Part shown: in pieces, positions 41,028 through 49,903 of the stretch
How the letters are laid out: the number at the start of each line of letters is the position of its first letter
How positions within the stretch are numbered: position 1 is the stretch's first letter
Source of the DNA: ZC4RG29 sp035304385
Lineage (GTDB): Bacteria > Bacteroidota > Bacteroidia > Cytophagales > Cyclobacteriaceae
Reading direction: 5' to 3'
Length of the DNA: 64,000 bases
Assembly (NCBI GenBank): GCA_035304385.1
Contig: DATGQD010000036.1
Coordinates: 1 to 64,000, forward strand
The notes under the pieces: generated by a model
What the model was told of the DNA's origin: nothing
What the model saw: the letters and a program-made list of their open reading frames with translations, nothing else
Databases searched by the model: none
Made by a program: the position numbers and the translations under genes

Positions 41028-41951
41028 CTACCACGTTCTGTTCTTCATATACGCATCCAGTTCGGCGCGTGACATGGGTAGCTTGTCGGGGTTTTGATCC
41101 AGCCATTTCAGGAAATCTTCCTTTATATCGTCCGTCCATTGCTGGTCGATCTGCCCCGGTGTGTATTTGCCCTCGCGCAACCGCTGGTGCCCGAATTGGT
41201 CTCTCAATGCGATAAACTCGGAGGTGATGACCAAGTCCTCCAGCAAGTGCGCCGGAATAAACACGACACCATCCTTCTTGGCCAGAACTGCGTCGCCGGG
41301 AAGTACCGTAGCACGTCCGATCCGGATAGGAACGTTGATTCCTCCAAGCATCATCTCCTGAATAAACGAAGGATCATAACCCTTAATCCAGCCATTAAAG
41401 CCATCTATCGCCTCCAATCCTTCCGCATCGCGCACAGAGCCATTGAAAATGACGCCGTTCTTTGACTTGGTATAAATAGAGTTGCCGAGGTTGTCACCGA
41501 TCAGCGTTCCATCGACAATCTTTCCATAGCTATCCGCCACGTAGACATCGCCGGGCGAGAGCATATCGATGGGCCAGGAGTTGAAGTTTCCGATGCGCTT
41601 CTCTTCTTTACCTTTCGCCCTGATCATGTCATCATAATCCGGGCGTCGAGGCATGTACTGGACGGTGAGGGCGCGACCGGTCATGACTTCACCGGGTTTG
41701 AGCACCATCCAATTACCTTCGTACTGGTTGCGATACCCCTTATTGCGCAAAACGCCCCAGGCTTCCTCAAGGGATATATTCTTAAGGCGCGCAAGTAAAT
41801 CATCGGAGACCTTAGGACGACCATCAGGTAGCCGTTCTCCCTTCCATTCGGATGTCAAAGCAATAATCTGATCACGGGTTAGCGCAACCTGTTGTGCGGA
41901 CACGCCAAAGGTTACCATCCATGCCAGCAGACACGATAATACGATTCTCAT
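41028..41951 (-). CDS. RraA-family protein with Sec signal, probable keto-acid aldolase
   Basis: A 307-residue protein with a Sec signal (cleaved near VSAQQ) and an RraA/HMG-aldolase-like fold: GDVYVADSYGKIVDGTLIGDNLG, then VIFNGSVRDAEGL (the Arg-Asp substrate and metal motif) and GDAVLAKKDGVVFIPAHL. The family includes aldolases that cleave 2-keto-acids to pyruvate plus an aldehyde and the RNase E inhibitor RraA. An exported copy upstream of an exported dehydratase suggests an aldolase, not an RNase regulator. Active-site details could not be fully checked by eye. Confidence 0.82.
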   Translation of the reverse strand: MRIVLSCLLAWMVTFGVSAQQVALTRDQIIALTSEWKGERLPDGRPKVSDDLLARLKNISLEEAWGVLRNKGYRNQYEGNWMVLKPGEVMTGRALTVQYMPRRPDYDDMIRAKGKEEKRIGNFNSWPIDMLSPGDVYVADSYGKIVDGTLIGDNLGNSIYTKSKNGVIFNGSVRDAEGLEAIDGFNGWIKGYDPSFIQEMMLGGINVPIRIGRATVLPGDAVLAKKDGVVFIPAHLLEDLVITSEFIALRDQFGHQRLREGKYTPGQIDQQWTDDIKEDFLKWLDQNPDKLPMSRAELDAYMKNRTW

Positions 41952-42036
41952 AGTTCTAGTTGGTTAATCAATCCGAGGTTACCATCATCACTCGGGCCGC
42001 AGCACGAAAAAGACGTCCACACGGCCCTTGCCGACC

Positions 42037-42129
42037 TAAATAAATAAATATTTATGGAATCCCAAGCTGTTTATAATGACAGGAGGAACACACCGTTTGC
42101 GAATGGTCTCTGGCAAAATTGGTTCGCAA
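42037..42129. promoter_or_regulatory. Candidate operator region between the RraA-type and GH29 genes
   Basis: The 200-nt divergent gap holds two symmetrical sequences. ATAAATATTTAT at 42044-42055 is a perfect 12-bp palindrome in an AT-rich patch. TTGCGAA at 42097-42103 and TTCGCAA at 42123-42129 are inverted repeats 26 nt apart, ending 25 nt before the GH29 start. Either could bind a regulator such as the LacI-family protein encoded at 37033, but neither has the central CG of a typical LacI operator. Confidence 0.4.
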
Positions 42130-42154
42130 TGCCGCATAATTTATCTTGAACGCC

Positions 42155-43609
42155 ATGAACTCAGCGTTCTACCCCCTTTCTTTTGCAGTAGCGGCGGCGG
42201 TGATTTTTTCGGGCTGCCGCACCAACATCGCACCACCGGAGCCTGTTTTGCCAGTACCCACTGAAAACCAGTTGCGATGGCACGAAATGGAAATGAATGC
42301 ATTTATCCATTTTACCACCAACACCTTCACCGATCGTGAGTGGGGTCTGGGCAACGAGCCTCCTGAAATCTTCAATCCTACGGAACTCGACGCCGACCAA
42401 TGGGTGGCTGTCCTACGCCGTGCTGGCTTTAAAGGCATAATTCTCACCTGCAAACATCACGACGGGTTTTGCCTGTGGCCCAGCGAATATACCGAACACG
42501 ATATTCAGAACAGCCCCTACAAAGACGGCGCCGGTGATGTAGTGCGCGAAGTTGCCGAAGCGTGCCAACGCCATGGCCTGAAATTCGGCGTCTATCTTTC
42601 TCCCTGGGACCGCAACCATCCCGAATACGGATCACCGGAATACATCACCTATTACAGAAACCAGCTACGTGAACTGTTCACCCGGTACGGCGACATCTTT
42701 GAAATGTGGTTTGACGGCGCGAACGGTGGAGATGGTTATTATGGCGGCTCTTACGCCATCCGTCGTATCGACGGATCCACGTATTACGACTGGCCCACAA
42801 CGATTGACCTCGTCAAGGGCATTCAGCCCGACGTACTCTTCTTTAGTGACGCAGGCCCAAGCCTCCGATGGTGTGGAAACGAACAGGGCATTGGCGGAGA
42901 AACAAACTGGAATACCATTACCCCCGATACGCTTTATGCCGGGAAGCCGGATATCGGCGAATTGCTGAACACCGGATCGCCCGAAGGCACACATTGGATC
43001 CCTGCCGAAGTGAATACTTCAATACGCCCCGGCTGGTTCTATCACGCAAGCGAGGATTCCCTTGTAAAGTCGCCCGAGAAACTTTTCGACATCTTTCTGA
43101 CGTCGGTAGGCCGTGGATCGACTCTTCTGTTGAACGTTCCTCCCGACCGGCGGGGACGCATCCATGAACGTGACGTCGCTGTGTTAAAAAAATGGCGGAC
43201 GCTGATCGACAGTACCTTCAAAACCAATCACGCTTTGCATGCAAGTGCCGCGGCCGACAATTATCGTGGACGTTCCGAAGCATACGCGCCGACGAACGTT
43301 ACAGACGATGACAAAGAAACGTACTGGGCTACAGATGATGGCCGGACCACGGGTCGGATCGACATCGATCTGGGTGAAAGGCGGACCATTTCGTTTGTGG
43401 TACTCCAGGAATACATCCGGCTGGGGCAGCGTGTCAAACAATTTAGCGTTTCCGTGCGCGACGGTGACAATTGGAAGCCGGTCGCCCAAGGTACCACCAT
43501 CGGATACAAGCGAATCCTACGCGTCGACCCTGTGGTGACAGACGCCGTGCGCATCACCATCGAAGATGCCAGGGCTTCCCCTGTCATCTCGAACGTTGGG
43601 ATCTATTAA
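42155..43609 (+). CDS. Alpha-L-fucosidase, GH29, lipoprotein with C-terminal F5/8-type domain
   Basis: A 484-residue surface or periplasmic lipoprotein: lipobox IFSGC (Cys21), a GH29 catalytic barrel with TCKHHDGFCLW and nucleophile Asp187 in MWFDGAN, then a C-terminal coagulation-factor F5/8-type (CBM32-like) carbohydrate-binding domain (about 365-484). This two-domain form is common in GH29 subfamily B, which prefers branched fucosides; the subfamily is not provable by eye. ATG 42155 is used rather than the in-frame TTG three codons earlier. An inverted repeat lies just upstream. Confidence 0.92.
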   Translation: MNSAFYPLSFAVAAAVIFSGCRTNIAPPEPVLPVPTENQLRWHEMEMNAFIHFTTNTFTDREWGLGNEPPEIFNPTELDADQWVAVLRRAGFKGIILTCKHHDGFCLWPSEYTEHDIQNSPYKDGAGDVVREVAEACQRHGLKFGVYLSPWDRNHPEYGSPEYITYYRNQLRELFTRYGDIFEMWFDGANGGDGYYGGSYAIRRIDGSTYYDWPTTIDLVKGIQPDVLFFSDAGPSLRWCGNEQGIGGETNWNTITPDTLYAGKPDIGELLNTGSPEGTHWIPAEVNTSIRPGWFYHASEDSLVKSPEKLFDIFLTSVGRGSTLLLNVPPDRRGRIHERDVAVLKKWRTLIDSTFKTNHALHASAAADNYRGRSEAYAPTNVTDDDKETYWATDDGRTTGRIDIDLGERRTISFVVLQEYIRLGQRVKQFSVSVRDGDNWKPVAQGTTIGYKRILRVDPVVTDAVRITIEDARASPVISNVGIY

Positions 43610-43633
43610 GGCCGCTACGTTAACCAAAGGGTC

Positions 43634-44002
43634 ATGCTCGTTGCCCTCGACATTTTCTTTTTTGTCTTTCATACCCTCCTGACGGTGTTTAACCTGGTGG
43701 GATGGGCGTTTCGGAAAACGAGACGATTAAATCTGATCACACTTCTGCTCACCGCCTTCTCATGGGGTGTGCTGGGGATCTTCTATGGCTTCGGATATTG
43801 TTTCCTCACCGACTGGCACTGGATGGTCCGGGATCGGCTGGGGTATGAAACACCTTACAATTCCTACATTCAATTCTTTCTCGACACCGCGTTCGGAATA
43901 AAAACTACCGCGCACACCGCGGATACGTGGACGTTGATACTTTTCGTGGCAGCGCTCACGATTAGTATCGGTGTGAACTTGCAAATGAAGAGAAAACGGT
44001 GA
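43634..44002 (+). CDS. Small integral membrane protein (DUF2784-like)
   Basis: A 122-residue membrane protein with about four hydrophobic segments (3-25, 35-58, 78-90 as a weak one, and 98-117) and a conserved-looking DWHWMVRDRLGYETP loop, reminiscent of DUF2784. No function is known for that family. It starts 24 nt after the fucosidase and may share its transcript, and it converges on the helicase gene. Confidence 0.65.
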   Translation: MLVALDIFFFVFHTLLTVFNLVGWAFRKTRRLNLITLLLTAFSWGVLGIFYGFGYCFLTDWHWMVRDRLGYETPYNSYIQFFLDTAFGIKTTAHTADTWTLILFVAALTISIGVNLQMKRKR

Positions 44003-44014
44003 GCGTATTGGTGG

Positions 44015-45700
44015 TTACACCCTTACGCCGCGGCGAGACTTCCATACCTTCGCCCCACCCTTGCGGTATTTATCTTTCTTTTTCTTCCTGCCGGTGTCCT
44101 CGGGCTTTTTGCCAGTCACTTCCACACGGACGGTGCGTCCTCTGAAAGCGACATCGCGAAAACCGTCTTTAACGCGGGCAACGTTGTCGGGATCAACCTC
44201 GAAGAAAGAATAGGCTCCTTTTAACTCGATCTTGCCGATATCCTTCTTACCGAGTCCGCAACACTCGTCGATGACTTCGATCAGGCCCGACTTGTCCAGG
44301 CCATCCATCTTGCCCAGGTTGATGAAAATTCTCGTTCCCATCGAATAGCGTTCCTCATGGCCCGGACGATCATTGCCGGCGTCGGGATCCTCGACGTTTC
44401 CGTAATAGTCGAGAAAGCGGTTGAACTCTATCGAGGCGAATCGTTTAATGATCTCTTCGCGGCTGAGTTCTTTCAACTCCTCGTATACCTCAGGAAGAAA
44501 CTCCGCCATCCCGTTTTCCTGAACCTTCACGTCGTGTACCCGTCGCATTAGGGCAAGCAATTGCCGGCGACAGATATCGGCGCCTGATGGTATCGGCATC
44601 CGGGTGACGGTTGTGCGAATCATCTTTTCGATCTGGCGAATCTTTCCCAGTTCGCCCTTGGTAGCAAGCGCAACCGAGATGCCCTTCTTGCCAGCACGCG
44701 CCGTCCTTCCGCTCCGATGGGTATAGAATTCGATCTCGTCAGGGATGTTCATGTGGATGACGTGGCTGATGTTGTCGACATCGATGCCCCGTGCGGCAAC
44801 ATCGGTGGCGACTAAAACGCGAATAGCCCTTTCACGAAAGCTCTTCATTACTTTGTCGCGCTGTTGCTGTGTCAGGTCTCCATGCAGGGCATTGGCGTTG
44901 TATCCATCCTTCATAAGCTGGTCGGCCACGCGTTGGGTGTCCATGCGTGTCCGACAGAAAATAAGACCAAACACATCCGGTTGGAAGTCCAATATCCGTT
45001 TGAGGACCGCATAACGATCCTTTTCTTTAATCAGGATGAACTGGTGTTCGATGTTGGCGTTTCCGGAGTTCTTTTCGCCGATGGTCAGCTCATGCGGATC
45101 GGTCATGTAGTTTTTCATGATACGCCGCACCTCCGCGGGCATCGTGGCGGAAAAGAGCCAGGTCCTTTTATCGAAAGGCGTGTGAGAAAGAATTTCGTCG
45201 AGGTCTTCCTTAAAGCCCATATTCAGCATCTCGTCGGCTTCATCCAGGACAACATATTCGATCGACTCCAGCCTTACTGCCTTGCGGCCGATCAGGTCGA
45301 CCAGCCGGCCGGGCGTCGCAACGATGATCTGAGCACCTTTCTTTATTTTTTTGATTTGATCCGAAATGCTGGATCCGCCGTATACGGCAACGAGGTTGAA
45401 TCTGCGATACTGTGCTGAAAAGCGTTCCAGGTCGGCGGCGATTTGTACACACAGTTCACGGGTTGGCGCGAGTACGAGCGCCTGAGTCTCCCGGGATTCC
45501 GGGTTGCACAGTTCAATCAGGGGCAGCCCGAACGCTGCCGTTTTACCCGTCCCGGTTTGAGCAAGTCCTACAAAGTCGCGGTTTCCTTCAAGAAGCACAG
45601 GAATGGCGTTTTCCTGTATGGGAGTGGGTTTTTCAAAGCCGATTTGCTTTACCGACTCCACCAGTCCCCTGGACAGGCCCAGGGTTTCGAATGTTTTCAT
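44015..45700 (-). CDS. DEAD-box RNA helicase with DbpA-like RNA-binding domain
   Basis: ATP-dependent RNA helicase of 561 residues. Motifs in order are the Q motif FEKPTPIQ, Walker A AQTGTGKT (47-54), PTREL, TPGR, DEAD in VVLDEADEM, SAT, ARGIDV and HRSGRTAR. The C-terminus (about 470-545) is a DbpA/CsdA-type RNA-binding domain, followed by a Lys-rich tail (KKKKDKYRKGG). This architecture matches DeaD/CsdA-type cold-shock and ribosome-assembly helicases. Confidence 0.95.
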   Translation of the reverse strand: MKTFETLGLSRGLVESVKQIGFEKPTPIQENAIPVLLEGNRDFVGLAQTGTGKTAAFGLPLIELCNPESRETQALVLAPTRELCVQIAADLERFSAQYRRFNLVAVYGGSSISDQIKKIKKGAQIIVATPGRLVDLIGRKAVRLESIEYVVLDEADEMLNMGFKEDLDEILSHTPFDKRTWLFSATMPAEVRRIMKNYMTDPHELTIGEKNSGNANIEHQFILIKEKDRYAVLKRILDFQPDVFGLIFCRTRMDTQRVADQLMKDGYNANALHGDLTQQQRDKVMKSFRERAIRVLVATDVAARGIDVDNISHVIHMNIPDEIEFYTHRSGRTARAGKKGISVALATKGELGKIRQIEKMIRTTVTRMPIPSGADICRRQLLALMRRVHDVKVQENGMAEFLPEVYEELKELSREEIIKRFASIEFNRFLDYYGNVEDPDAGNDRPGHEERYSMGTRIFINLGKMDGLDKSGLIEVIDECCGLGKKDIGKIELKGAYSFFEVDPDNVARVKDGFRDVAFRGRTVRVEVTGKKPEDTGRKKKKDKYRKGGAKVWKSRRGVRV

Positions 45701-45725
45701 TAAGGGATTTTAAAAGTAAAGGGGG

Positions 45726-45733
45726 CAAAGGTA
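45726..45733 (-). promoter_or_regulatory. Promoter -7 box of the DEAD-box helicase gene
   Basis: TACCTTTG on the minus strand, followed by CCCCC, fits TAnnTTTG and lies 25 nt before the helicase start codon. A clear -33 TTTG is not seen. Confidence 0.5.
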
Positions 45734-45861
45734 CGGAAAAAGTCCGAACCTTGATTATCGTGCCGAACCCAGCCTAAGCCCCCCGAAGAACGGGCGAAGT
45801 ACCATCGTCCTCCTGACCACCTCATACCCCGCGAAACATCCGCCCACCGTAAAGAGCAAAA

Positions 45862-47814
45862 TCATTCCTCCAAAGCATATGCCACCACCGCATCGCCCAA
45901 CTTCGTACCCAGCTTACCGTGACCGCCGGCGGCGATGACGACAAACTGTTTGCCGTTGAGGACATACGACATGGGTGTGGCCTGCCCACCAGCGGGAAGT
46001 TCGTCCTGCCAGAGCAATTTGCCGGTTTGCGTATCGAATGCCCTGAAGATATTGTCAAACGCCGCTGCGATAAACGTAAGTCCACCGGAAGTAGTAAGGG
46101 CTCCTCCGAAATTCAGCGAACCCCAATGTACCGCTTCAGGATACTCCCTGGGATCGTACATGAAGCCCAGCGGCACTTCCCATTTCAGTTCACCACTGTT
46201 CATATCGATGGCAAGCAACGTTCCCCAGGGTGGCCGCGTCTGCATCTCTATAGGATTATTCTCGAAGTTGATAAGGTAGTCGCGCTGCATGATGTAGGGT
46301 GTGCCTTCCTGCCGTCCGATCTCCGCGCGCATGATGCCTTCATCGCGCGCGTTTTTATTGAACTTTTCCCGCGGCACCAGCCGTATGGCAGCGATAAACC
46401 GGTTGATGTTCGTAACGAGCAGGTTCGTATTAGGGTCGTAGCTAACGCCGCCCCAATGTATGCCGCCCGCATTCGAAGGTGCCACCAGGGTTCCTTGAAG
46501 GCTTGGTGGTGTAAACGGTCCCTCATTCTTAAGACTGGCAATTCGCCGCCGCGCTCGCTCGCGGCCCTCTTCTGTAAGTCCCCACGCATCATCCGTAGTA
46601 ACCGCCTGGGGGCCAACGGGCAGAGGGAGGACCGGGAAGGGCTGCGTAGGGCTTGCCTGTTCGCCGGGTACTGAACGCTGCGGCACCGGCCTTTCTTCAA
46701 CCGGGAATAGCGGCTCCCCGGTTTCGCGATGCAGCAGAAAAATATGTCCCATCTTCGTTCCAACCGCCACGGCGGGCACATCGCGCCCTTCGCGCTGCAC
46801 GGTAATGAGGGAAGGCTGCGCCGCGATGTCGTAGTCCCATATGTCGTGATGCACTACCTGAAAATGCCATACCCTTTCGCCAGTGGAAGCATTCAGCGCA
46901 ACCATCGAGTTCGCGTAGAGATTCTGTCCTATCCTTTCGCCGCCATAGTAATCGGGACTTGGGGCAGAGGTGGGTATGAAAACAAGATTCCGCTCCGGAT
47001 CAGTAGACAGGATTGACCACGCATTCGCTGCACCCGTGCGCATCGCTTTCTTTCCCTGCCAGGTGGCGTGGGCAGCGTCCGAAGGGTCGCGGGGAATCGG
47101 ATCCCAACTCCACAGCAATTTCCCGGTGAGCACATCGTATGCCCGGACCACTCCTTTTTCATAGTCAAGCCGCTGGTTGTCGCCCATCGACGACCCGATT
47201 ACCAACGTGTTGCCGATGATGGCGGGCGGCGAGGTAACGCTGATCTCGCCGATACCCTCCTGCAGGTCAACCACACCCTTGTAACCGAATCCCTCTATGG
47301 GCCTCCCGGTGGCAGCATCAAGGGCGAATAGCCGGCCGTCGATCGTAGCGGAAAAGATGCGGCGGGGGCCGGCGTCCTTCCGAAGATCCGGTCCGGGCCA
47401 GGTTGATACGCCCCGCGATGTGATTTCTGAATAATCATTACGGAGATTCAACTCAGGATTGAAAACCCATTTCTCCTTTCCCGAGAGCGCATCCAACGCT
47501 ATCACGCGGCCTGAGGGTGTACTCAGATATAAAACACCCTCAACCATGATCGGCGTCGCCTCAAATGCTGCCTTGCTGGCCGCGTTGGTGCCCTCGTAAA
47601 GTTCCAGTTCACCGGTGTGGTACGTCCACGCGACCTTAAGGCGGCTTACGTTACTGGTGTTAATTTGCGTTGAGCCCGCATGGCGCATGCCACCAGGATC
47701 GCCGCCGTATGCGGGCCATTCCCGATCCGGCTCCTGTGCCGGCAGACAAGTACTCCTTCCTACGACAAAAAGCGCGACGAGGGTAAGGCGCTGGACGTGC
47801 AATGTCAAAACCAT
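45862..47814 (-). CDS. PQQ-dependent dehydrogenase (quinoprotein glucose-dehydrogenase-like)
   Basis: A 650-residue exported quinoprotein with an eight-bladed propeller. The N-terminus carries a signal-like hydrophobic segment and the mature start EWPAYGGDPGGMRHA is the form seen in this family. Repeated W-motifs such as GKLLWSWDP and GERVWHFQ recur; the end GKQFVVIAAGGHGKLGTKLGDAV is typical of glucose/alcohol dehydrogenases. It would oxidise sugars or alcohols in the periplasm and pass electrons to the quinone pool. No PQQ biosynthesis genes or cytochrome domain are seen, so PQQ may be scavenged. Confidence 0.88.
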   Translation of the reverse strand: MVLTLHVQRLTLVALFVVGRSTCLPAQEPDREWPAYGGDPGGMRHAGSTQINTSNVSRLKVAWTYHTGELELYEGTNAASKAAFEATPIMVEGVLYLSTPSGRVIALDALSGKEKWVFNPELNLRNDYSEITSRGVSTWPGPDLRKDAGPRRIFSATIDGRLFALDAATGRPIEGFGYKGVVDLQEGIGEISVTSPPAIIGNTLVIGSSMGDNQRLDYEKGVVRAYDVLTGKLLWSWDPIPRDPSDAAHATWQGKKAMRTGAANAWSILSTDPERNLVFIPTSAPSPDYYGGERIGQNLYANSMVALNASTGERVWHFQVVHHDIWDYDIAAQPSLITVQREGRDVPAVAVGTKMGHIFLLHRETGEPLFPVEERPVPQRSVPGEQASPTQPFPVLPLPVGPQAVTTDDAWGLTEEGRERARRRIASLKNEGPFTPPSLQGTLVAPSNAGGIHWGGVSYDPNTNLLVTNINRFIAAIRLVPREKFNKNARDEGIMRAEIGRQEGTPYIMQRDYLINFENNPIEMQTRPPWGTLLAIDMNSGELKWEVPLGFMYDPREYPEAVHWGSLNFGGALTTSGGLTFIAAAFDNIFRAFDTQTGKLLWQDELPAGGQATPMSYVLNGKQFVVIAAGGHGKLGTKLGDAVVAYALEE

Positions 47815-47984
47815 AATCGGGGCCTTAAATTTTAAGTACTAATATAAAGTCTCTGCAATGAGTCGCCCGAACGACCGGGAATTACACCGCGTGTGTCAAT
47901 CGTGCTCTCCCTAGTGCGAAACTACCCTTTTGCTGCCGGCAATTCGCTATCTTTATTGCTAGCGAGAGCAGAATATGAGAGCGT

Positions 47985-48815
47985 ATGAGCAGATTGTACT
48001 GTTGTGGTGTGTTATTGATCCTGACCTGCTTTGCCAATCGGATTCATGCGCAGCCAGAAAATCCTTTGGCGGCCGCGACAGCCGCGGATCCGGCGAACAT
48101 GAAAAGCAGGATACAGCTCGATGTCGAGTCGTATTTCTTCTATCAGCCCGCCCGGTTTTACGCCATCCGGCTCGGGTACGCGTACGGCCTTCGCAATGAA
48201 AAACACCTCTTTGGAATTTCCGTGCCGTTTGTCCACAGCATTTTCGACGAGGACTACCAGGGATTTGAGAACACGACGGGGATCGGCGACTTTGAGATGT
48301 GGTACATGACCACGATCAACACCCGTAAGTCCGTCGGCCTCGCTCGCTTCTCCCCTTTCTTCAAGATCACGGCCCCCACGGGCGAGTACCTTCTCGGACG
48401 GGGCGCCGGCAGCTGGCTTTATACACCCGGCATGGTCTTCGCGTGGGTGGTAGATCCGCAGGTAGTCTTTTACCCTCAGGTACGCTACCAGTTCTCTGGT
48501 CGGGAAGCCAACAGCACCAGCGGCCTTTCGGGCATTCCGGATATCGAGCATCCCGAAAAAGACGGGAAGCTGCGCAACCTTTCAGTGGAGCTCCCCATCG
48601 TAGTTCAATTTGAACCGCTCCAGGCGTGGCTGTCCATCAACCCGCAGTATCAGCAAGCGCTTGAGATCGACGAATACTTTATCTTCCTGCGCCTCGACTT
48701 TGGAAAGATGGTTACGGAACGGACCGCTGCTTCCTTGTATCTATCGAAATTTATCGCTGGTCAACCCAGACTCAATGTAATCGCACAGGCGCGGTTGCAG
48801 GTTTTCCTCAGGTAA
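47985..48815 (+). CDS. Putative outer-membrane beta-barrel protein
   Basis: A 276-residue exported protein with a Sec signal (cleaved near IHAQ) and alternating aromatic/hydrophobic strands ending RLNVIAQARLQVFLR, the pattern of a small outer-membrane barrel. Segments such as GIGDFEMWYMTTINT and FSPFFKITAPTGEYLLG resemble the MetA-pathway-of-phenol-degradation or transporter-type barrels. It is divergent from the PQQ dehydrogenase. Function is unassigned; a passive channel is plausible. Confidence 0.65.
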   Translation: MSRLYCCGVLLILTCFANRIHAQPENPLAAATAADPANMKSRIQLDVESYFFYQPARFYAIRLGYAYGLRNEKHLFGISVPFVHSIFDEDYQGFENTTGIGDFEMWYMTTINTRKSVGLARFSPFFKITAPTGEYLLGRGAGSWLYTPGMVFAWVVDPQVVFYPQVRYQFSGREANSTSGLSGIPDIEHPEKDGKLRNLSVELPIVVQFEPLQAWLSINPQYQQALEIDEYFIFLRLDFGKMVTERTAASLYLSKFIAGQPRLNVIAQARLQVFLR

Positions 48816-48843
48816 CTCTTTCCATGCACCCAACTCTTTTATT

Positions 48844-49320
48844 ATGAGCAATACCCGTATGCTTCAATATGCCGATCATTTCAGGGAGATCTACGACGGC
48901 AATCCCTGGTATGGCGAAAACATTGCCACAAAGCTCGATGGCCTTACCGACGATATCGCGTTTATCCGCCCAGTTCAGAATATGCATTCGGTCGCGGAAG
49001 TCGTGGCCCACATGACGTACTGGCGGCAGAGCCTGATCAGCCGCTTGCAAAGTGATGCATCGTTCAAGGCTTCAGTAGAAAGCGAAGACAACTGGAAAGA
49101 TATCGCGCGCCTGAAAGCCCGGGGATGGGAAAGCGTACACCGTGCCTTTGTCGCGAGTCAGGAAGTATTGATCAACCTGCTTTCACAACAGTCGGATGAC
49201 ATGCTCGACCAGGTATACGCGGACGGAAGGACGTACGATTATCTGATCCGCGGCGTGTTGTACCACGACGTGTATCATCTGGGACAAATCGGCCTGATCA
49301 GAAAACTGGCGTCGGCGTAA
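48844..49320 (+). CDS. DinB-family protein (putative metalloenzyme)
   Basis: A 158-residue four-helix-bundle protein of the DinB/YfiT superfamily. The three candidate metal-binding histidines are present: one in VVAHMTYW and two in YHDVYHLGQI near the end. Members are thiol-transferases or stress proteins; the substrate cannot be told from sequence. It starts 28 nt after the barrel-protein stop on the same strand. Confidence 0.85.
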   Translation: MSNTRMLQYADHFREIYDGNPWYGENIATKLDGLTDDIAFIRPVQNMHSVAEVVAHMTYWRQSLISRLQSDASFKASVESEDNWKDIARLKARGWESVHRAFVASQEVLINLLSQQSDDMLDQVYADGRTYDYLIRGVLYHDVYHLGQIGLIRKLASA

Positions 49321-49432
49321 GCACATCAGTTTACGGAATCCATGAGACGTTTGACGGAAGAAAAAACGTGTCGCCGGACCCACAACGGTCAAAACGTTAT
49401 TTTGCTAACTTCATGAAAAAAAATCAGGAGAC

Positions 49433-49903
49433 ATGAAGGCAGACCGCGTTCAGTTCAAGGCGAACATCATCACCCCCCTACTCGCAGTGAAGGATGCGGA
49501 AGCCGCACTGGCATGGTACACCAAGGTCTTTGATGCCATAGAAATCCTGCGCTTGCGCGATCCACAAACCGGCGACGTGGCACATGCCGAACTTCACATC
49601 GGCGAAGGCCGCATTATGATTGCCGGCGAACATCCCGATTACAACCGATCGCCGGACACACTGAACGGAAGCAGCGTCATCCTTCATATGTACGTACCTA
49701 ATGTGGACGAAGTAGTGGTCCGCGCGGTGAAGGAGGGGGCGAAACTTATCTTTCCCGTGAGGGACCAATTCTATGGCGAGCGGTCCGGCCGCTTTGAAGA
49801 CCCCTTCGGCCACCTGTGGATCGTGAGTACCCTACTGCGCGAAATCCCTCCCGGTGAAATGCAGCGGCTTTTCAATGAGATGATGCTCAGAAACAATGAG
49901 TGA
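49433..49903 (+). CDS. VOC-family (glyoxalase/bleomycin-resistance, PhnB-like) protein
   Basis: A 156-residue protein with the double beta-alpha-beta-beta-beta fold: LLAVKDAEAALAWYTKVFDA, then GEGRIMIAGEHPD and RSGRFEDPFGHLWIVST, the last being the classic PhnB-like ending. Substrate unknown. A good Shine-Dalgarno-like AGGAG precedes the ATG, which is rare in this genome. The stop codon lies inside the first unit of an 8-bp tandem repeat, so the last codons may have been altered by repeat expansion. Confidence 0.86.
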   Translation: MKADRVQFKANIITPLLAVKDAEAALAWYTKVFDAIEILRLRDPQTGDVAHAELHIGEGRIMIAGEHPDYNRSPDTLNGSSVILHMYVPNVDEVVVRAVKEGAKLIFPVRDQFYGERSGRFEDPFGHLWIVSTLLREIPPGEMQRLFNEMMLRNNE

